DNA of 64,000 nt, from the NCBI GenBank assembly GCA_003989065.1, contig RXIW01000004.1, positions 41,783-105,782 of the forward strand. The letters run 5' to 3'. Below are positions 8,977 to 18,767 of the stretch, piece after piece. Positions within the stretch are counted from its first letter, which is position 1. Each line of letters begins with the position of its first letter. Both the position numbers and the translations under genes were made by a program. The notes under the pieces are model-generated. The model made no database searches. It saw only the letters and a list, made by a program, of their open reading frames with translations, and was not told where the DNA came from. This DNA is from Candidatus Competibacteraceae bacterium. GTDB taxonomy: Bacteria; Pseudomonadota; Gammaproteobacteria; Competibacterales; Competibacteraceae.

Positions 8977-11900
8977 ATGTCCCAGTCCCCCCTGAACGAT
9001 CCATCGGCCGAGCGGCCGAGCGATCCGTCAAGCGATCCACCGCCGGATTCCAGCGCAGGCGAAGCGACGGCCAAACCCATCTTCTTCGATCCGGATCGCA
9101 AGCGCTGGCCGCGCCTGCGGTTGGGGATGACGCTGGTCGGGCTGTCCCTGTCTCTATTGCTGGGCATGCTGGTTCTGAGCATCCTGGCCAGTCCGGTGTT
9201 GCCGGCGCTCAATCTGCCGGGGGCCAGTTTCCTGCCGCAGGGCGCGCACGCTGTGCCGGATGTGCCGGCGCTGGCCCCCGAGCACCCGCTGACCCGGCGC
9301 GAGCGTGCCCTGCATCATGAGGAGATCAAGCTGGTCCGCGAGCGCGAACGCAGTCTGAACCAATTGCTGGCCCTGCCGCACAAGGCGAATTTTGTGCCGA
9401 GCCAACGGCCGCTGGCGATCGGGTTCTTCGTCAACTGGGACGACTCCAGCATGAGCTCGCTCAAGCAGAACCTGGACAGTCTGGACATGGTGATCGCCGA
9501 GTGGCTGCATTTGGCTGCGGAGGATGGGTCGTTGCGGGAGAACGATCCAGTGCGAACGACCCATGTGACCGAATACATCCGCGCCCGTCATCCCGATCTT
9601 CCGATCGTGCCGCTGGTTAACAACTGGAACGGCCAGGAATGGGAGGGCGGCAAACTGGGCCGCATGCTGGCCGATCCGGCGGCGCGGGCTCGCGCCATCG
9701 ATCAGCTGGTGAGGTATGTCGAACGTCAGCATTACGCCGGGATCAGCATCGACTTCGAGAACATCGACCCCAAGGCCCAGGCCAATTTTCAGCGCTTCAT
9801 GGCCGAGTTGTACGCGGCGTTCCATCCTCGCAATCTGCAGGTGTCGGTGAACGTGCCGGCCAGCGATCCGTCTTTCGGATATCGCAAGCTGGCCAGCAAC
9901 GCCGATTATCTGATCGTGATGGCCTACGACGAGCACTGGTCGACCGCTTCGCCCGGCCCGATTGCCGGTCTACCCTGGTTTGCCAAGGTGTTGCGCGAGC
10001 GTCAGCGCGATATCCCGGCCGACAAGATGATCGTGGCGATCGGCAATTACGGTTACGACTGGGAACAGGGTCATCCAGCCGAGGAACGGACCTTCGAGGA
10101 AGCGGTGCTAGTGGCCAAGGAATCGGAAGGCGATATCCATCTGGATCGCGTCTCGCTCAATCCGACCTTCGATTACGCTGACGACAACGACCATATCCAC
10201 CACGTGTGGATGCTGGATGCGGTGACGGCTTTCAACCAGCTGGTGACGATCCGTTCGGTGCAGCCGCGCGGCGTCGCGCTATGGCGTCTGGGCAGCGAGG
10301 ATCCGTCGCTGTGGAAGATCTTTGGTAAGGAAGGCCCGCTGGATGCGGCGCGCGCCGCCGAACTCGGCGATATCCATTTCGGCTATGGCCTGGATTACGA
10401 GGGCAAGGGCGAGGTGCTGGAGGTGACCGCCCAGCCGCACTCTGGCCAGCGGGCCATCGATTTCGATCCCAAGCGAGGGCTGATCACCGCCGAACGCTAT
10501 ACCACCTTTCCCTCGCCGTACATCATCACCCGGCACGGCGGCGCGGACCGCAAGGTGGCGCTGACCTTCGATGACGGTCCCGATCCGCTGTATACCCCCC
10601 AGATCCTCGATGTCCTACGCGACGCCAAGGTTCCAGCCACCTTCTTCCTGATCGGGGCCAACGCCCAGATGAATCCGCAACTGGTGCGGCGCGAGGTGGA
10701 GGAGGGCCATGAGATCGGCAACCACACCTTCACCCATCCCAACATCTCGAGCATTTCCCTGACCCAGTTTCAGCTCGAACTGTCGGCTACTCAGCATTTG
10801 ATGGCCAGCGTCGTGGGGCGTCATTCGCTGTTGTTCCGGCCACCCTACGCTATCGATTCCGAGCCGGAGACCATCGATCAGGTGCGGCCGATCGAAGTGG
10901 CGGCCAGCCAGGGTTATCTGGTGGTGGGTATGCAGGTCGATCCGGACGACTGGGAGCGACCGGGAGTGGACTGGATCGTGCGGCGGACCGTGGAAGCCGC
11001 CGAGCGCGGCGAAGGCAATGTGATCCTGCTGCACGATGCCGGTGGCGATCGCAGCCAGACGGTGCAGGCGCTGCCCCGCATCATCGATGAGTTGCGCCAG
11101 AAGGGTTTCCAGTTCGTCACGGTCGCCGATCTGCTCGGGCGCAGCCGCGACGCGGTGATGCCGCCGGTGCCGCCCGACAGTCTGTGGCGGATCTGGCTGG
11201 ATGGAGCGGCGTTTGGCTTGCTCAACTGGTCGATCACGGCCATCCACTGGCTGTTCCTGCTGGGGATCGTGCTGGGCATCGCTCGCCTACTGTTCGTCGG
11301 GACCTTGGCCCTGTACCAACGTTGGCGTCAGCGCCGGGCGACGTTCGATCCCGCCTATGCGCCGACGGTGGCGGTGGTGGTGCCGGCCTACAACGAGGAG
11401 AAGGTAATCGTCCAGACCATCGCGTCGCTATTGGCCTGCGATCAGCCTGAACACTTCGAAATCATCGTAGTGGACGACGGCTCCAGCGACGCCACCTACC
11501 GGCTGGCCCGCGAGTCCTTCGCCGACGATCCACGAGTGCGGGTGTACACCAAGGCCAATGGCGGCAAGCCGGCCGCGCTCAATTTCGGCATGTCCCGGAC
11601 TCAGGCGGAAATCGTGGTGGCTCTGGATGCCGATACCATCTTTGCCCGCGACACCATTCGCAAGCTGATCCGCCATTTCGCCAATCCCAAGATCGGTGCG
11701 GTCGCCGGCAACGCCAAGGTGGGCAATCGGATCAATCTGCTGACCCGCTGGCAGGCGCTGGAGTACATCACCAGCCAGAACCTCGACCGTCGCGCTTTCG
11801 ATGTGCTCGACTGCATCACCGTGGTGCCCGGCGCGGTGGGGGCTTGGCGGCGCGAGTTGATTCTCCAGGCAGGCGGCTTTACCCCCCTGACCCTGGCGGA

Positions 11901-12480
11901 GGACGCCGACCTGACCTTGGCGATCCGCAAGATGGGCTATGCCATCGTCTACGAGGACGAAGCCGTGGCGCTGACCGAAGCGCCCGATACCGTGCGCGGA
12001 TTCATCCGCCAGCGCTACCGCTGGATGTACGGCACCATGCAGGCGGCATGGAAGCATCGCGATATCCTGTTCCGGCCGCGCTATGGCGCGCTGGGCTTCG
12101 TCGCGCTGCCCAACGTGATCATCTTCCAGGTATTGTTTCCGCTGGTCTCGCCGATCATGGATCTGTTGTTGATCGGCTCGCTGGGGAGCGCTGCATTCGA
12201 TTACTGGCATCATCCGGCCGAGTATTCCCCCGACGCCCTGTGGCGGGTGCTGTTCTATTACGCCCTGTTCGTGGCGGTGGATTATCTGGCCGCCATCCTG
12301 GCCTTCGCCCTGGAGCGCAAGGAAAACTGGTGGCTGCTGATCTGGCTGTTCTGGCAGCGCTTCTTCTATCGCCAGTTGATGTACTACGTGGCGATCAAGA
12401 GCACCCTGACCTCGTTGCGGGGGGCATGGGTCGGCTGGGGCAAGCTGGAACGCAAGGCGACGGTGAAGACCACAGTTTGA
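8977..12480 (+). CDS. Trimodular GH18-like / NodB polysaccharide deacetylase / family 2 glycosyltransferase
   Basis: An 1167-residue fusion. An N-terminal transmembrane helix lies at about 48-75 (LVGLSLSLLLGMLVLSILAS). A GH18 (YaaH/chitinase-like) domain spans about 135-470; the catalytic stretch is YAGISIDFENID, which keeps the Asp-x-Glu. A NodB polysaccharide deacetylase domain spans about 515-730 with all motifs: ALTFDDGPDP, NHTFTHPN, LFRPPYA and ILLHDAGG. A membrane helix follows, then a processive GT2 domain at about 790-1020 with VVVPAYNEE, VVDDGSSD, ALDADT, AEDADLT and RQRYRW. Further membrane helices form the C-terminus. The GT2 part would polymerise a UDP-sugar (GlcNAc-type by analogy with PgaC/NodC) at the inner membrane, while the NodB and GH18 parts, outside the cytoplasm, would deacetylate and cut or bind the chain, as PgaB does. 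The product is inferred only. Confidence 0.9.
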   Translation: MSQSPLNDPSAERPSDPSSDPPPDSSAGEATAKPIFFDPDRKRWPRLRLGMTLVGLSLSLLLGMLVLSILASPVLPALNLPGASFLPQGAHAVPDVPALAPEHPLTRRERALHHEEIKLVRERERSLNQLLALPHKANFVPSQRPLAIGFFVNWDDSSMSSLKQNLDSLDMVIAEWLHLAAEDGSLRENDPVRTTHVTEYIRARHPDLPIVPLVNNWNGQEWEGGKLGRMLADPAARARAIDQLVRYVERQHYAGISIDFENIDPKAQANFQRFMAELYAAFHPRNLQVSVNVPASDPSFGYRKLASNADYLIVMAYDEHWSTASPGPIAGLPWFAKVLRERQRDIPADKMIVAIGNYGYDWEQGHPAEERTFEEAVLVAKESEGDIHLDRVSLNPTFDYADDNDHIHHVWMLDAVTAFNQLVTIRSVQPRGVALWRLGSEDPSLWKIFGKEGPLDAARAAELGDIHFGYGLDYEGKGEVLEVTAQPHSGQRAIDFDPKRGLITAERYTTFPSPYIITRHGGADRKVALTFDDGPDPLYTPQILDVLRDAKVPATFFLIGANAQMNPQLVRREVEEGHEIGNHTFTHPNISSISLTQFQLELSATQHLMASVVGRHSLLFRPPYAIDSEPETIDQVRPIEVAASQGYLVVGMQVDPDDWERPGVDWIVRRTVEAAERGEGNVILLHDAGGDRSQTVQALPRIIDELRQKGFQFVTVADLLGRSRDAVMPPVPPDSLWRIWLDGAAFGLLNWSITAIHWLFLLGIVLGIARLLFVGTLALYQRWRQRRATFDPAYAPTVAVVVPAYNEEKVIVQTIASLLACDQPEHFEIIVVDDGSSDATYRLARESFADDPRVRVYTKANGGKPAALNFGMSRTQAEIVVALDADTIFARDTIRKLIRHFANPKIGAVAGNAKVGNRINLLTRWQALEYITSQNLDRRAFDVLDCITVVPGAVGAWRRELILQAGGFTPLTLAEDADLTLAIRKMGYAIVYEDEAVALTEAPDTVRGFIRQRYRWMYGTMQAAWKHRDILFRPRYGALGFVALPNVIIFQVLFPLVSPIMDLLLIGSLGSAAFDYWHHPAEYSPDALWRVLFYYALFVAVDYLAAILAFALERKENWWLLIWLFWQRFFYRQLMYYVAIKSTLTSLRGAWVGWGKLERKATVKTTV

Positions 12481-12594
12481 TAGCGGGGCGGCTTCGGCTA
12501 CGCTCGGCAGCGGCTCGGACATCGGGTAGGGATGCGGGGTGGTGTGCACGTCGCCCTTGGGCAGCGCGAGTTTTTCGGAAAGCCGCAACAATGG

Positions 12595-12633
12595 GTCGGC
12601 GCCGGCTGCGATGATCGCGCAGCCGGCGCCGAC
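12595..12633. terminator. Long perfect hairpin between convergent genes
   Basis: A 16-base perfect inverted repeat (12595-12610 with 12618-12633) around a 7-base loop, very GC-rich. It sits between the stop of the glycosyltransferase fusion (12480) and the stop of ppc (12666), so it can end transcription from both sides. No run of T follows on either strand, so it may act as a Rho-dependent or mRNA-stabilising hairpin rather than a textbook intrinsic terminator. Confidence 0.6.
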
Positions 12634-12665
12634 GCTGGAAAATGATGAGGAGATTCAGTAGCGCT

Positions 12666-15494
12666 TCAGCCGGTGTTGCGCATTCCCGCCGCCAGGGCGT
12701 TGATGGTCCGCAGCAACGGCCGTAGCCAGGTTTCCGCAGCGGGTGCGCCGATGCCATGCTCGGCGATGGCCTGACGATGGCGGCGCAGCAGAATGACCTG
12801 GATGTGGTTGAGCGGGTCCAGGTAGGGACTGCGCCGCTCCAGGGATTTGGACAGAGCGGGATTGTCTTCCAGCAGGGTGGGCAGCTGCACTACGGCCAGA
12901 ATCTCCCGGCAGGTCAGCTCGTACTCGGCCTGGAAGCGGTCGTAGATGCCGGTTTCGGTGCTGGCGTCCTCGCACAGCCGGGCATATTCGCGGGCAATGC
13001 CGAGATCGACCTTGCTCAGCGACATCTGGCTGTTGCTGAGCAGGGCGCGGAAGAATGGCCATTCCTGGTACAGGCGCTGCAACAGCGCCAGCCGTTCGGG
13101 ATCGTCGCCGCGCCAGGTCGCCAGCGCGCTGCCGATGCCGTACCAACCGGGCAGGGTATGGCGCGACTGGCCCCAGCCGAACATCCAAGGAATGGCTCGC
13201 ACCGAGTATTTGGAACGGTCGCCCTTGGAGCGGTGCGAAGGGCGCGAGCCCAGGTTGAGCTGGCCGATCTCGCTGACCGGGGTCGCTTCGTAAAAATAAT
13301 CCATGAAGCCCGGCGTGTGCTCGGTCAGGTCGCGGTAGGCGGCCTCGCCATGCCGGGTCAGTTCGGCCATGACCTCTGACGCCACTGGCGGATCGACCGG
13401 GCCGTCTTGCACCAGATGCCGACTGGCCTTGATCAGCCCGGTGATGCCCAGCGTCAGCTCGTAGGTGGCGGTTTCCAGATTTTGATAGCGGAACGACAGC
13501 ACTTCGCCTTGTTCGGTGATCTTGATCTGGCCGCGCACCGTGCCCGGCGGTTGGGCCAGGATGGCGTCGTGGATTGGGCCGCCGCCGCGCCCGACCGTGC
13601 CACCGCGGCCGTGAAACAGCCGACAGCCGAAGCCGCGCGCCGCCGTCAGGCTCACCGCCTGTTGCTGGGCCTGGTACAGTCCCCAGTTGGAGGCCAGGAT
13701 GCCGCCGTCCTTGCAGGAATCCGAGTAGCCGACCATGATGTCTTGCATGCCGCCTACCGCAGTCAGCAGCTCCCGATAGGCGTCTTGATCCAGCAACAGG
13801 GTGAGCAGGCTCTCCACCCGATTCAGATCGGCGATGGTCTCGAACAGTGGCGCGACCCGGATGGCGCAATGCCAGCCGCCGTCGGGGCGGCGACCGACCA
13901 GACCGGCGAAGCTGGCCAGAAACAGCACTTCCAGGATGTGGCTGGCTTCGTGGGTCATGGAGATGACGTAGTTGTCGAACGCCTGCGGGCTGATCTCCTC
14001 CCGCATCCGGGCCATGACCTGAAACACCTCCAGCGTCTCGCGGGTCGCGTCGCTGAGCGAGCCGCAGTACAGCAGCGGCGTGCCGGGACGGGCCAGCAAT
14101 TCGCTCAGTACCCGCAGCCGTTCTTCTTCGTTCAGGACGGCATAGTCGGGCAGGTTGGGGGCCATGGCGAACAATTCGGTCACTGCCGCCGTGTGGCGGC
14201 TGGATTCCTGGCGGACGTCGAGCGCGGTCAGATAGAACCCGAAGGTTTCCGTCAGCCGGATCAAGTCCTTCAGTTCGCCCTCGGCGACGGCGCCATCGCC
14301 GTGGCCGTATAGCGAATCGCGGGCCAGGTACAGGTCTTCGAGGAATTCCTGCTCGGAGGTGTAGCCCCAGAATGGCGCTGGGATGGCTTCGAGATGACCC
14401 TCGGTCCGTGCCCGGACCTGTTCCAGGTTATGTTGCAGACGATGGTAGACCAGGAAGAACTTGCGCCGGTACGGCTCGTTGGCGTATTGCTGCGGCGAGT
14501 CGCGGAATACGTGGCCCATGCGCGCCAGATCGGCCTCCAGGCTGGCGCTGAACACCGGTGAGGGGGTGACCAGCGAGCTGGAAAAGGTCAGATGGTGGTT
14601 CAGTCCCTCGACCCGCCGCAGGTATTCGCGCAGGATTTCCTGAGACTGCAGGCGAATGGCCAGCTCGGTGGTTTCCGGGGTGACGAAAGGATTGCCGTCG
14701 CGGTCGCCGCCGATCCACGAGCCGAACCGCAACAGGCACGGTATCCGCACTGCCGCCTTGCCGCCCTGGTCGGCGTAGACGGTCTGCAGCGCCCGTTCCA
14801 GATTGCGATAGAGTAGCGGCACCGCCTGGAAGATGGATTCGTGAAAATAATGCAGCCCGGTCTTGATCTCGTCGCGCACCTGCGGTTTGTTGCTGCGCAC
14901 CTCGTCGGTTTTCCACAGCACCTGGATCTGGCTGCGCAGTTCTTCGACCACTTCGGCGTGTTGCTGGTGATTGAGCGTGGTGTTGTCGAGCTTGCTGCTG
15001 GTCAGGAAGGTACGCCGCTGCACGCCCAGCAGCACCCGGCGCTTGGCTTCGGTCGGGTGGGCGGTGAACACCGGGGTGAAGCACAACTGATCGAGCAGCT
15101 TCTGCAATTGCGCGGCGCTGACTCCGGCCGCGTGCAGGGTGCGCAGGGTCTCGTCGAAGGAACCTCGCCACAGCTCCTTGCCGCGTCGGACCATCTCGCG
15201 CCGCAACTGGTGCTGGAAGGATTCCTCGGCGATGTTGGCCAGACTGAAGTAGGCGCTGAAGGCCCGGATCACATGGTTCAACATCTCCGGATTGAGGGCG
15301 GCGATGAACCGCATCAGGCGCTCGCGAATGTCCCGCGCGGGTTCGGAGTGGCGGCGCAGTTCGATGAAACCCTTGCGCAGCGTTTCCACCGCATCGAGGG
15401 CAGAGCGGCCCTCCTGGTCACGCAGGGTCTCGCCCAGCAGTTGACCCAGCAGTTTGACGCGGTCGCGCAGTGGTTTGTCGGAAGAGGTCGGCAT
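12666..15494 (-). CDS. ppc: Phosphoenolpyruvate carboxylase
   Basis: Irreversible carboxylation of phosphoenolpyruvate with bicarbonate to oxaloacetate; anaplerotic, cytoplasmic. All signatures are present: VFTAHPTEAKRR (catalytic His), FGSWIGGDRDGNPFVTPET, VGYSDSCKDGGILASNWGLYQAQ, the mobile loop FHGRGGTVGRGGGP, and a C-terminus ending GMRNTG (usually QNTG) where allosteric aspartate binding occurs. The start at ATG 15494 (MPTSSDKPLRDRV) gives 942 residues, the family's length. An ATG at 15710 would add a tail unlike PEPC. It is divergent from pgi across 276 bases that hold both promoters. Its oxaloacetate could feed the reductive branch ending in FrdABCD at 59.4-62.7 kb (inference). Confidence 0.96.
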   Translation of the reverse strand: MPTSSDKPLRDRVKLLGQLLGETLRDQEGRSALDAVETLRKGFIELRRHSEPARDIRERLMRFIAALNPEMLNHVIRAFSAYFSLANIAEESFQHQLRREMVRRGKELWRGSFDETLRTLHAAGVSAAQLQKLLDQLCFTPVFTAHPTEAKRRVLLGVQRRTFLTSSKLDNTTLNHQQHAEVVEELRSQIQVLWKTDEVRSNKPQVRDEIKTGLHYFHESIFQAVPLLYRNLERALQTVYADQGGKAAVRIPCLLRFGSWIGGDRDGNPFVTPETTELAIRLQSQEILREYLRRVEGLNHHLTFSSSLVTPSPVFSASLEADLARMGHVFRDSPQQYANEPYRRKFFLVYHRLQHNLEQVRARTEGHLEAIPAPFWGYTSEQEFLEDLYLARDSLYGHGDGAVAEGELKDLIRLTETFGFYLTALDVRQESSRHTAAVTELFAMAPNLPDYAVLNEEERLRVLSELLARPGTPLLYCGSLSDATRETLEVFQVMARMREEISPQAFDNYVISMTHEASHILEVLFLASFAGLVGRRPDGGWHCAIRVAPLFETIADLNRVESLLTLLLDQDAYRELLTAVGGMQDIMVGYSDSCKDGGILASNWGLYQAQQQAVSLTAARGFGCRLFHGRGGTVGRGGGPIHDAILAQPPGTVRGQIKITEQGEVLSFRYQNLETATYELTLGITGLIKASRHLVQDGPVDPPVASEVMAELTRHGEAAYRDLTEHTPGFMDYFYEATPVSEIGQLNLGSRPSHRSKGDRSKYSVRAIPWMFGWGQSRHTLPGWYGIGSALATWRGDDPERLALLQRLYQEWPFFRALLSNSQMSLSKVDLGIAREYARLCEDASTETGIYDRFQAEYELTCREILAVVQLPTLLEDNPALSKSLERRSPYLDPLNHIQVILLRRHRQAIAEHGIGAPAAETWLRPLLRTINALAAGMRNTG

Positions 15495-15770
15495 GGCGGA
15501 GTCCCATTGGCAACGATGGACTGAAAGAATGAACCCGAAATGGCGTCTTCGTCCCCCGAGAGACGGTAGCAAGCCCATTCGCTGAAAATTCGGTAGCGGT
15601 CGCGGTTTTGGCGGTGGACATTCGACAGATACCACAGTGGAATTTATAGTTATCTTGGGGGCCTGTCCACGGGTGGCAGCGTGGTGACGCTGGCCAATCG
15701 CCCATTGCAATATGACCGGCCTTCATTCGGTTTTGTCAGCCGTTCAACAACCCTGATAAGGAAGCTGTCC

Positions 15771-17411
15771 ATGTCCGTTCCCAGCAATTTGCCGGCTTGG
15801 CAAGCGCTGCAAGCCCATCATGCCGTTGTCGCCGACCTGCATCTGCGTGACATGTTCGCCGCCGATCCTGATCGTTTCACCCGGTTTTCCCGGCGGTTCG
15901 GCGATCTGCTGGTGGATTTTTCCAAACATCGCATTACCGACGAAGCGTTCGGCCTGCTGATCGAGCTGGCCCGTCAGGCGCAGGTACCGGCCTGGATCGA
16001 ACGGACCTTCAACGGCGAGATCGTCAATCACACCGAGAAACGGGCCGTGTTGCACATCGCGCTGCGCAATCGCAGCAACCGGCCGATCTTCGTCAAAGGA
16101 CAGGACGTGATGCCGGAGGTGAACGCGGTGCTGGAGCACATGCGCAAGTTCTCCGACCAGATCCGTCGGGGCAAGTGGCGTGGCTTCACCGACAAGCGCA
16201 TCCGCGACGTGGTCAACATCGGGATCGGCGGCTCCGATCTGGGGCCGAAGATGATCTGTCAGGCATTGGAGCCTTATGGCGATCCGAGCTTGCGGATGCA
16301 TTTCGTCTCCAACGTGGACGGCGCGCACATCAGCCATGTCCTGACCGAATGCGACCCGGAAACCACCCTGTTCATCGTCGCCTCCAAGACCTTCACCACC
16401 CAGGAGACCATGACCAACGCCCATACCGCGCGGGCTTGGCTGGTTCGGGAACTGGGCGACGAAGCGGCGGTGGCCAAACACTTCGTCGCGGTGTCCACCA
16501 ATGCCGCCGGGGTGAGCAAGTTCGGCATCGACACCGCCAACATGTTCGAGTTCTGGGACTGGGTCGGCGGGCGTTATTCGCTGTGGTCGGCCATCGGTCT
16601 GCCGATCGTGGTCTATCTGGGCATGGACCATTTCATCGAGTTGCTGGAAGGCGCGCACGCCATGGACGAGCATTTCCGCACTGCGCCGCTGGAGGATAAC
16701 CTGCCGGTCATCCTGGCGCTGCTGGGGGTGTGGTACATCGACTTCTTCGGCGCCGACAGCCAGGTCATGCTGGTTTACGACGATTATCTGCGCTCGCTGC
16801 CGGATTACCTGCAACAGCTGGATATGGAAAGCAATGGCAAGTCCATCGATCGTGATGGCAAACCGGTCAAGATCGACACCGGCCCGATTCTGTGGGGCGG
16901 TCTGGGCAACAACGGTCAGCACGCCTTTTACCAGCTGCTGCACCAGGGCACCCATCTGGTGCCGGCCGATTTCCTGGCGCCGGCGCATAGCCCAGTGCCC
17001 ACCGGCGACCATCATCCGATCCTGTTGGCCAACTGCCTGGCGCAGGCCGAGGCCATGATGGTCGGCAAGACCGAAGCCCAGGCCCGCGCCGAGCTGGAGA
17101 AGCAGGGCTTGAGTGGCGATGCGCTGGAGCAGTTGCTGCCCTACAAGGTCTTCCCCGGCAACCGGCCCAGCACCAGCCTGTTCTATCGCCGGCTGACCCC
17201 GCAGCTGTTGGGCTCCCTGATTGCGCTCTACGAACACAAGGTGTTCGCCCAAGGCGCGATCTGGAACATCAATTCCTTCGATCAGTGGGGGGTGGAGCTG
17301 GGCAAGCAGTTGGCCAACGCCATCCTGCCGGAGTTGAAGGGTGAACGGCCGGTGGCCGGACATGATGCCTCGACCATGGCGCTGATCAAGTTCTGCCGCG
17401 AAGAAGACTGA
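15771..17411 (+). CDS. pgi: Glucose-6-phosphate isomerase
   Basis: Interconverts glucose 6-phosphate and fructose 6-phosphate in glycolysis, gluconeogenesis and glycogen turnover. Both PGI signatures are clear: [17 protein letters not shown] and, near the end, [20 protein letters not shown] followed by [21 protein letters not shown] is the phosphate-binding stretch. The start at ATG 15771 with AAGGAAG about 10 bases upstream gives 546 residues, close to E. coli Pgi (549). It is divergent from ppc. The downstream 17412-17477 region carries interrupted complementary GC-rich segments that could terminate it. Confidence 0.97.
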   Translation: MSVPSNLPAWQALQAHHAVVADLHLRDMFAADPDRFTRFSRRFGDLLVDFSKHRITDEAFGLLIELARQAQVPAWIERTFNGEIVNHTEKRAVLHIALRNRSNRPIFVKGQDVMPEVNAVLEHMRKFSDQIRRGKWRGFTDKRIRDVVNIGIGGSDLGPKMICQALEPYGDPSLRMHFVSNVDGAHISHVLTECDPETTLFIVASKTFTTQETMTNAHTARAWLVRELGDEAAVAKHFVAVSTNAAGVSKFGIDTANMFEFWDWVGGRYSLWSAIGLPIVVYLGMDHFIELLEGAHAMDEHFRTAPLEDNLPVILALLGVWYIDFFGADSQVMLVYDDYLRSLPDYLQQLDMESNGKSIDRDGKPVKIDTGPILWGGLGNNGQHAFYQLLHQGTHLVPADFLAPAHSPVPTGDHHPILLANCLAQAEAMMVGKTEAQARAELEKQGLSGDALEQLLPYKVFPGNRPSTSLFYRRLTPQLLGSLIALYEHKVFAQGAIWNINSFDQWGVELGKQLANAILPELKGERPVAGHDASTMALIKFCREED

Positions 17412-17477
17412 TCCCGTCGGGCCGGGGTAGCGCAGGCCGTTGACCAGCGTTGCTCCGGCCTTTGGCCCGATTCGGAC

Positions 17478-17639
17478 TCAATCGTGTTTTTTCTGCTCGG
17501 CCTTGCGTTCGATGGCAGTGCCGAGCGCTTTGATATCCTGACCGGCACCCTTGACCGTATTGCAGGCGTTCAGGTGGACCACCGCCAGACCCAGCAAGGC
17601 CACCCACGACAATCGCACGATGACGGGTGCGCGATTCAT
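17478..17639 (-). CDS. Entericidin EcnA/EcnB family small lipoprotein
   Basis: A 53-residue protein: a hydrophobic signal (IVRLSWVALLGLAVVHLNAC) whose last residues form a lipobox-like end at Cys26, then NTVKGAGQDIKALGTAIERK, the typical entericidin core (ACNTxxGxGxDI...). The mature part would be a tiny amphipathic lipoprotein anchored to the inner or outer membrane. The E. coli entericidins act as an antidote/toxin pair linked to stationary-phase lysis; here only one copy is present. ATG 17639 is preferred over ATG 17678, which adds 13 polar residues. Convergent with pgi. Confidence 0.8.
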   Translation of the reverse strand: MNRAPVIVRLSWVALLGLAVVHLNACNTVKGAGQDIKALGTAIERKAEQKKHD

Positions 17640-17802
17640 GGCTCGATTCTCATGGTTCGATTCCTGCCTGTTTTCCACTCTGACAAAGATGTGAAACCAA
17701 CGTGACGCCAGTTCGGGATACTTCTATACTGGATTCGAAGCGACATCATTCTGAAACATTCCCTAAGTCCGCGCCAAACCAGATGAAGAGGAGAATATCC
17801 CG

Positions 17803-18066
17803 ATGTTTGGAGAGAACCATGATCTGTTTCACGAATTTCCCGAATATAAGACACGCATCGCCGAATTGCAGGCGGCCGACCCTGGTTTCGCCGCTCTGTA
17901 TGGGGAATACCACAAGATCAACGACGAAGTAGAGCGTATCGAACTGCAACTTGAAACGCCCTCGGACTTTTACACCGAAGCCCTGAAGAAACAACGGCTG
18001 CATCTGAAAGACGAGATTTATTCGATCCTGCGCCGGATCGTTCGGGCCAGCAGCGCGCCGGCCTGA
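17803..18066 (+). CDS. YdcH/DUF465 family small coiled-coil protein
   Basis: An 87-residue protein, the family's length, with the conserved FHEFPEYKTRIAELQAADPGF start and ALKKQRLHLKDEIYSILR end; mostly helical, probably a coiled coil. Its function in the family is unknown. A strong ribosome site (AGAGGAG at about 17788-17794) precedes ATG 17803. It is followed by a clear intrinsic terminator at 18104, so it is probably monocistronic. Confidence 0.9.
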   Translation: MFGENHDLFHEFPEYKTRIAELQAADPGFAALYGEYHKINDEVERIELQLETPSDFYTEALKKQRLHLKDEIYSILRRIVRASSAPA

Positions 18067-18103
18067 ACGGGATGCGTGCCTCTTCTCGGTGGAGGGGGCC
18101 AGA

Positions 18104-18135
18104 ACGCCGGGTGTCATCGCGACATCCGGCGTTTT
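18104..18135 (+). terminator. Intrinsic terminator after the YdcH-like gene
   Basis: A 12-base stem with one G-T mismatch (18104-18115 with 18121-18132), a 5-base loop, and TTTT at its 3' foot. It stands 38 bases after the stop of the DUF465 gene and before mtnD. Confidence 0.8.
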
Positions 18136-18221
18136 CGTTGTTGGCGTCATCGGCTTGACGCGGTGGGCGGGTTGTCCAATGCTGACAGGATTCCCCAACC
18201 CATAGTAGAGTTGCCAAGACG

Positions 18222-18767
18222 ATGAGCGAGTTGAAGATTTATCAGGCGGCGGAACCGACTGTTCCTCCTGCCGTGTTCGTGGAGCTTGCAGCGATCGCCG
18301 GCCAGCTCGATCGGATCGGCGTGCGGTTCGAGCGCTGGTCCGCCAGCCAGCCGTTGGCCGCCGATGCCGATCAGGACGCGGTGCTGGCCGCCTATCGCGA
18401 GCCGGTGGAGCGGCTGATGCGGCAGTACGGTTTTCAGTCGGCAGATGTGGTGGCGCTGGGTCCGGCCCACCCCGACAAGGCCGCGCTGCGGGCCAAGTTC
18501 CTGGACGAGCATACCCATGACGATTACGAAGTGCGGTTTTTCGTCGAGGGTCAGGGCTTGTTTTACCTGCATGTCGGCGAACGGGTCTACGGCGTCCTGT
18601 GCGAGCGGGGCGATCTGCTCAGCGTGCCGGCCCATACCACCCACTGGTTCGATATGGGTCCCAATCCCTCGTTCAAATGCATCCGCCTGTTCACTACCCC
18701 CGAGGGTTGGGTGGCGCAATTCACCGGTCGCGATATCGCCCAGCGGTTTCCCCGCCTGGACCCTTAG
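18222..18767 (+). CDS. mtnD: Acireductone dioxygenase (methionine salvage)
   Basis: Cupin-fold dioxygenase of the methionine salvage pathway: with Fe it converts 1,2-dihydroxy-3-keto-5-methylthiopentene to 2-keto-4-methylthiobutyrate and formate. The metal-binding motif EHTHDDYEVRFFVEG supplies two His and one Glu, and VPAHTTHWFDMG the third His. PSFKCIRLFTTPEGW is another family hallmark. 181 residues, normal length. No other mtn gene is in the window. Its stop overlaps by three bases the stop of the convergent membrane protein gene at 18764. Confidence 0.95.
   Translation: MSELKIYQAAEPTVPPAVFVELAAIAGQLDRIGVRFERWSASQPLAADADQDAVLAAYREPVERLMRQYGFQSADVVALGPAHPDKAALRAKFLDEHTHDDYEVRFFVEGQGLFYLHVGERVYGVLCERGDLLSVPAHTTHWFDMGPNPSFKCIRLFTTPEGWVAQFTGRDIAQRFPRLDP

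Noticed and set aside
15744..17363. 539-codon minus-strand open frame
   Set aside because: Antisense shadow of pgi; no protein family pattern.
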